DNA of 64,000 nucleotides from Epiperipatus broadwayi. Taxonomy: Eukaryota > Onychophora > Udeonychophora > Euonychophora > Peripatidae. This document shows, piece after piece, positions 58,045 through 64,000 of the stretch (the stretch's first letter is position 1; every line of letters starts with the position of its first letter). The translations under genes and the position numbers were made by a program. The stretch is from the NCBI GenBank assembly GCA_028023455.1, contig JAQFVV010000013.1:11134579-11198578 (forward strand), given 5' to 3'. The notes beneath the pieces were generated by a model. The model was not told the DNA's origin. It ran no database searches and saw nothing but the letters and a program-made list of their open reading frames with translations.

Positions 58045-58111
<67 letters not shown>
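58045..58111. repeat. (AAT)n microsatellite
   Basis: About 22 uninterrupted units. Confidence 0.95.
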
Positions 58112-58113
<2 letters not shown>

Positions 58114-58611
58114 TTAATTGTTACAAATTATTTTTGTTATTATAATAAATTAATTATTTATTAAAGAACCTCTATTCTCATTTCTCATTCATTTCTTAAC
58201 CATTGGATACGTATTTGATATAGGTTTGGTATTTAGAATGTGTTGTTACATAGCAGTTCTGACAGGGATAACTAATATGTATACCAAGGATTGTGATATG
58301 TATGTTTGGGGAAGATGACGATTTACCTTAAGATTTAGACTTAAGTTGGGCTTCAGTCTGACCATCATCACGGGCTATAATCAAATAGTGTTATAAGTAT
58401 AAAGTTACGGTCATCCCATCTAATACATGTTCATTTGCTGGACAATGAGAGAGTGATTAATCATTCCCTAAGATAATGTAGACATAATATCGTGCTTATT
58501 TCTAATAATATATATATATAAATAAAAGTTTTTGAAGTTCATAGAAACTGATACAACAGTAATCTTGAATTCCACAGAAATGTTTATATAATAAATAAAA
58601 CTTAATGACTT
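58112..58611. other. A+T-rich non-coding DNA
   Basis: Nothing recognisable; the minus frame 58468-58680 overlaps the next repeat and is not considered real. Confidence 0.5.
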
Positions 58612-58813
58612 GATGAATTTCACATAACCAAAAATAAACAAAAAATAATTATGTATAACACGACCAAGCTTTTGACTCATTTACATTTTTATGATAAAAG
58701 ATTGCCTAGTCAGATGAATTTCACATAACCAAAAATAAACAAAAAATAATTATGTATAACACGACCAAGCTTTTGACTCATTTACATTTTTATGATAAAA
58801 GATTGCCTAGTCA
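58612..58813. repeat. Exact 101-bp tandem duplication
   Basis: 58612-58712 and 58713-58813 appear identical (GATGAATTTCACATAACC…GATTGCCTAGTCA). Identity implies a very recent event or an assembly artefact. Confidence 0.9.
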
Positions 58814-59508
58814 CTCAACCTGCCACTTGGAAAACAACATTATACATGTATCACTGAGCATATAATATATATTTACAAACGTATTCATGCATTTATGTAC
58901 ACACACATAGTTTTTTTCTTCAATAATTAATGCACATATGAAAGTATTCTGTTCTATCTGTAAACATAAAACCAAATAATTTTTAAACACCAAAGGATAA
59001 CAACAGAATATTTGTTGATATTTTATTTCCAAGAGAAAAAAAAGTAGAAAGGAAAAACTGCAGAATTGAAAAATTATACAAAACATCATCAAAAAATCAC
59101 GATTATGAAAAACAGTCCTTAAAAAAATATAAATAATTCAAAAGAATATTTTTATAACTAAACAACTGTTCTAAAAATTCAATGAATTCTAAATGTGGCC
59201 GGCAGAAGAGTTTATTAAAAATTCAACAAAAGAGAAATAAATGGTTTAAAAGAAGAGTGATCAATATTTTTATGTACATTACAAATATTACATTACTTTT
59301 CTTTATACATATATGTGTGCGCGCGTGTGTGTGTTTAATACACAGTATATACACATGTTTATTTCTAAATTGACAAAAAAATTATCGAATTTCTTATTCT
59401 TCCAGATCAAAGTGTTTTTATATTTTTCTTTAAAAAAAAAAAAAGACTGCTCGTTTCAATATTATTTTTATGAATATTTTTTATGTTTTGAAGGTTTTCA
59501 ACTAATTT
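58814..59508. other. A+T-rich non-coding DNA
   Basis: A GT/GC dinucleotide run lies at 59312-59334. Frames on both strands are low-complexity. Confidence 0.5.
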
Positions 59509-59820
59509 ATCACATAGAATCATCATCATTATTTTCAACAATTATTAATTTATTATACAATAGATTCAATACTTATGATCTAGTCTTTTCATATTCATAA
59601 CTTTATCTCATACATGATCACTTTAAACCTTCTTGGGATCCAGTTTAGAACTTCAGGTGTCTTTAAATTATCTTTTTCTCCATAACACATCTACCAATTC
59701 CAGTTTAGCATCTCAATTCTTTCAATGATACTATTTTGTTCGTTCATCGATATATTCTGCACTTAACATCCTTGTTATTTTTAATAAATATCTCCATTCG
59801 TTAAGGTATGATATTTCACA
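59509..59820 (-). pseudogene. RTE-like element, decayed 3' end (minus)
   Basis: The minus strand ends in an AATGATGATGATT tail at 59520 and matches, with heavy decay, the family C-terminus: the IIERIEMLNWNW region near 59710, then VLNWIPRR near 59630. Numerous indels. It is the oldest-looking of the five copies. Confidence 0.6.
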
Positions 59821-61622
59821 TCATTTTTTAATAATTGTTCAAGTAACACATTCATAAGTAAATACTGCTATATAGTCATGACTCCTTAACATAAAAATCC
59901 AAATAGGGCTTATCATCATTACATATAAATCCAGAGGTTATTTAGAATTTTTGAGTCTAACCTTGCAAGAAATTATGGTTCATAATCTATTAATATCATG
60001 AAAATATATTGTGGTCTCAGATTTTACTGCCATTTGTGAAAAATTTTAACAAAAATTCCCCGAATTATTCTGAATCTGTTTATGGAAATATCAGACCTAA
60101 GTTGCCCTATAGCTCATCTTTCAGAGTTATTTTCTTAAAGAGGCCAATGAAAGATTAAATAAATATGAAAACTGAAATTAGCTGTAATTTTTTTTAATAT
60201 TCTTGTGACAGCTACATTTGTAAAGCTATATGGCAAAAACTGGAAAGACAAAATGACTTAAACTTAAAGATCCTTATATTTAATGCCATAAATATTGATG
60301 AAATAGACTGTAGCGGGCATTTTTAAGCCAGGAAAAACATACAGTTCAGAAATAAATGATTAAATAATAACCATTAATATAACTTTAATGGAATAAACCA
60401 TTTATTTTTTGCAAATATAATGAGCAATAACTCCCTAAATGAGACAATAATCTTAAATTATAGAATTTGCTGCTTGATGTTTATTTAATTTCATGTTTCT
60501 ATGGCTATTTATATTTTGCTAGTTTTTTTTTTAAAGCAGTAAAACCATGAATTTTTAAAGCAGTAAAATCATCAACTAATGAATATTGATTCATTAATTA
60601 AAAAAAGTCTGAAGTATTCAATATGTTCAAATAACGAGGAACTTCAAAGAAATTTAGTCTAGTCTCCAAATGCTTGATGACTAATTTTTTGTTGTTTGGT
60701 TTCAAAATCATTTGTGAGATTACTTAGAAAAGATTTTTGGAATACCAAAAAAGTTGATTTATTTTGGTCTAATTTATTTTTATACGTATATGTTTTATTT
60801 TTAAAACAAAAATTAATGCATTTTTGTGTAACACGAAAAAGAAAGCTATGAATGATACACCAACTACATCTTGTGAAACTGATTTCTAAAACTTATAAAT
60901 ACAATTTTAAATTTTAAAACAGAATTTTATAATTTATCAGGCTTTACATTGATTCCTATTTCAAAAAATAAATTTCAGTCAACAAAGATTTCATTAATAT
61001 TACCCACTTGATTGCTTTCCTGAACATTGTCCAATGCAAAAAAATCCATTGTTCTCCTAATTTATTCATTTTATTATTTTTTCAATATTTATAAAGTTCA
61101 AATATGAGGTTTTTAGGATGTTTTTCATATATAAACTTATATTCCTAACAAACCAAATCCAATTTATCAAATTCTAATATAGAATAATGATTTAATATTA
61201 AAATCAAATGTTGAATGATTACAAAAATGCCACCAAGGAGAGTAATAAAAATGACATTCTCTTGAAGAATTAAAAAAAAAACCCAATCAAAGACGGATGA
61301 TGTCTACTCAAAATATGTTAAGAATAAAATTGCAAAAATATTAAAACAAGTAATTTCTCTTTCTCTATGCACATAAATATACTGAAGCTATTTTGAATTT
61401 TAAAATAATAAAAAATTGTAACAAACAATCATTATCATAATAATAATAACAATAATATCTATTTTAATTTCTATCTTAATCTCTTCTGTATTGTATAGTG
61501 ATTTAAGAATTTTAAAAAGATGTTATTGTGTTCGAGTATTTATATAAATAATTGATGTTTCAATAAATTTACAAGAGAATTTGCAAATTGCTTTAAAATA
61601 TTAATAAATTTTGAAAATGGTT
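59821..61622. other. A+T-rich non-coding DNA
   Basis: No recognisable gene or repeat. Confidence 0.5.
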
Positions 61623-61624
61623 GA

Positions 61625-62160
61625 GATTTGAACAAAATTGCTAGCAAAATAACTAATACATTATTAAGAACTACAACAAAGATAGCAATACAAAGAAACA
61701 ATGATTTAGTAATAACTTTTCTAAAGCAATGCATGAAAAGGAAAATCAGTAAAAAAATTGAATATCTAGAGTTTTGTAAAATAATATGAATATAAATTGT
61801 AAATTACCAAGGAAAGGTGTAGACAAGAATAAATATCTAAAAAGTATAAAACAATATCTTATTATTTGTAGGAAATTTATTTTTGCAATAAAAAGAGAAA
61901 AAAAATGATACTGTAACTAAAAAAAGAGATGATGTCATGGAATGTGTAGAAGAGTCCATAAAAAATTACATAACAATAAATAGCAAGAAAACACAATATG
62001 ACCTACAAATACTAAATCTTCAGAATTGCCCAGCATTCTGAATGAAGTGATCCATGCAATCAAATCTATGAAGAAAGAAAAAGCTCCAGGCAATGATGGA
62101 ACTATAATCAATATCTTACAAAAAGCAGGTGAAATTAGTATAAAAATTGGTGGAAAAATT
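61625..62160 (+). pseudogene. RTE-like element, internal fragment (plus)
   Basis: Matches the linker and RT start of the 18-kb copy: KITNTLLRTTTKIA (61640), KKIEYLEFCKII, SLKSIKQYLIICRKF-like segment (61830), RDDVMECVEE (61926), LPSILNEVIHAIKSMKKEK and APGNDGTIINILQKAGE (62085). It is truncated on both sides, lacking palm, FADD and tail, so it was cut after insertion. The purine-rich tract begins where it ends. Confidence 0.7.
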
Positions 62161-62174
62161 ATTGTAACCTTTTA

Positions 62175-62380
62175 AATGATGGAAAAGAAAAGAATTGAGA
62201 AGGAAAAGAAATGGGGAAAATGTAATAGAAATGATATATATAATGGAGAGAGAGAAGAAATGAGATGATGGGAAAGATATGAAATAGAGAGATGTAAGAA
62301 GAAGATAGAAATAAAGGAGAGAGAAATGAAATGCGATGATAGAAAGAAATGACATGAAAAGAAATGGAATAAAATTGAAA
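62175..62380 (+). repeat. Purine-rich strand-asymmetric tract
   Basis: About 200 bases almost all A and G on the plus strand, built of irregular GAAAGAAATGAGA-like units. It is simple-sequence-like and could form triplex DNA. The minus frame 62116-62355 (Phe/Ser/Leu-rich) is only its complement. Confidence 0.75.
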
Positions 62381-64000
62381 TGATATAAAATGAACTATAA
62401 ATTAGAGACTCTAAATGACTTGGCTCAGTGGAGTTACAATAAATTTAAAGAAAAGAGGTGATGATCCAGAGATGTATAATCAAGTAAAGGTCAAATCCAA
62501 TACTGATGAACTATAACTACTATAGCATATTGATCTTTTAATAAACCATACAAAAAATTATCTAAATCATTATTCAATGCTTACTATATTAGTCATACCA
62601 ATAGATTATACACTCTCTGAATAAGACTAATGATACTTTACTTTATAAGATTATCTTACAGAATTATATTTACTAAAACAACAAGAGTAAATAACCTCAG
62701 GGATTTTAAATTAAAACTCTTGTGTAAAATTAAAGTTTAAGTTAAGTTGCCTAATAAAGAATTACTGTGATTAATAAATAAATAAGTGACATCTTAGCTG
62801 ACCATAAAATAATTAGAATATGTTCAATCTTAAAATAATAAACAAAACAAACATTAATTCAAACAATTTAATGAATCAATTTAAATTTAACTAATAATGG
62901 CCTACTATCTACGATATTACTTGAGCAAAGAAAAGAGCAAGGGTACTTTTAATGCCTTTCCATACTCACAGACAACCACTAAAGACCTCAAATGCAAATG
63001 GATTAGAATTCTTTAAATATATACGATTTAAGATGATGATCGATGATATGCAGTGAATATAAGATAATGTGCAGCTTTTAAAATAATATTAATTAAAATA
63101 TTCTTCTGAAGTACTAATATTGTTAATCTGATACTGCATAATCTTTAGTCTGAAAGATATACTGATAATTTAAAAAAAAAAACAAAAAAAACTTTTAACT
63201 AAGTATTTAAGTATGTATCTGCTATAATGCAATTATCTGTATTTGTGATTCAATATGAGAATCATTTACTTTAACATAGCTTTTTTTTTTTTTTAAATTT
63301 TCAAGACAATATCAACTATATTTAATTAACTTAGAATATACTTGTGAATAACCGAATTGAAGATTCATTAAATTTAAAAATTTAAGATTTTGTGAACTTG
63401 GAACCCAAGACAATAATATATTTTCATATAAAAGCAAAACAAACAAACAAAACTTTTGAAATAATAATAATTTGATTTATTAATAATAAGAAGAAATGTT
63501 TATAAATGTAGTAAAATACAAACAGTGCCAATACCGCACTAAGATTTTATATAATTATTTGGACTAATTAATAATATTATTGTGTCATCTACTAATCAGA
63601 ATAACACACAGAACTATGTTTAGATTGAAAACCCTAAGCTTAATTTTATACTCCTCAACTTAACAAACGCTAAGTTGGAGTAAGCATATTCAACAATACT
63701 TTTAAAAAATATCATCACTAGTTTCACGGATATAACTAATATCACAGCTAGATATATCTTTAAATCAGATTAAGCTAATACTAAAATTAAACTAACTTAA
63801 GTGTATGGTACAATCATTCATCAGAGATCAGTTATACTTTTTTTAAAATAACTTTAGTCCACATAAAATTATTCCCTCAATGTTTTAAAGATAATGATGT
63901 AACAGACTTACAAATCCAGCGGCGAAATTCTGGATGAAAATATTAAATTATTATGTGTGAATTGCCACTTATACCATATGCATATTTAATATACTTTAAA
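62381..64000. other. A+T-rich non-coding DNA
   Basis: Nothing recognisable. Confidence 0.55.

Noticed and set aside
62116-62355. Minus-strand Phe/Ser-rich open frame
   Set aside because: Complement of the purine tract; simple-sequence composition.

Overview
The window is A+T-rich non-coding DNA (roughly three-quarters A+T by eye) from an invertebrate animal, most likely an arthropod. The evidence is the mixture of mobile elements: RTE-like non-LTR retrotransposons ending in a (TGA)n tail, Penelope-like elements (PLEs) with GIY-YIG endonuclease domains, Ty3/gypsy-type LTR elements, a pogo/Tigger-type DNA transposon and many fold-back MITEs. There is no bacterial gene organisation, no CRISPR array and no rRNA. 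No intact host gene can be supported. Two short minus-strand open frames (2676-2888 and 46996-47223) read like coding exons but cannot be identified. The species cannot be named from this sequence.

Layout. 1-6 kb: featureless A+T-rich DNA with one exon-like frame. 6.03-6.89 kb: an almost perfect palindrome made of two head-to-head copies of a PLE 3' end. 7.4-7.7 kb: a MITE. 8.0-8.95 kb and 17.3-17.95 kb: two diverged, oppositely oriented copies of an unknown repeat. 9.45-10.87 kb: a Tigger-type transposon with 21-bp terminal inverted repeats and TA target duplication, containing only the DNA-binding end of its transposase. 18.1-20.1 kb: a long 5'-truncated RTE-like element, followed by a fold-back MITE (20.2-20.6 kb). 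22.2-23.1 kb: another inverted-repeat element and a direct repeat. 27.7-29.0 kb: a heavily decayed second reverse-transcriptase family.

29.8-37.65 kb: a minus-strand LTR-type structure with 1.36-kb direct repeats, a primer-binding-site-like sequence and a broken gag, but no recognisable pol. 37.7-40.1 kb: two PLE copies head-to-head. 41.4-41.7, 45.4-47.0, 59.5-59.8 and 61.6-62.2 kb: four more pieces of the RTE-like family. 41.7-44.4 kb: a less A+T-rich block that may be a solo LTR. 44.4-44.9 kb: a 480-bp fold-back element. 51.6-54.7 kb: a Ty3/gypsy pol relic whose reverse-transcriptase core is missing and replaced by a block of 442-bp tandem repeats ending in an inverted copy.

Nothing here forms a working pathway. 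Every protein-coding element carries stops, frameshifts or deletions. The notable structures are the two head-to-head PLE loci, whose 3' ends share a hammerhead-ribozyme-like core, and the tandem-repeat block lodged in the gypsy pol.
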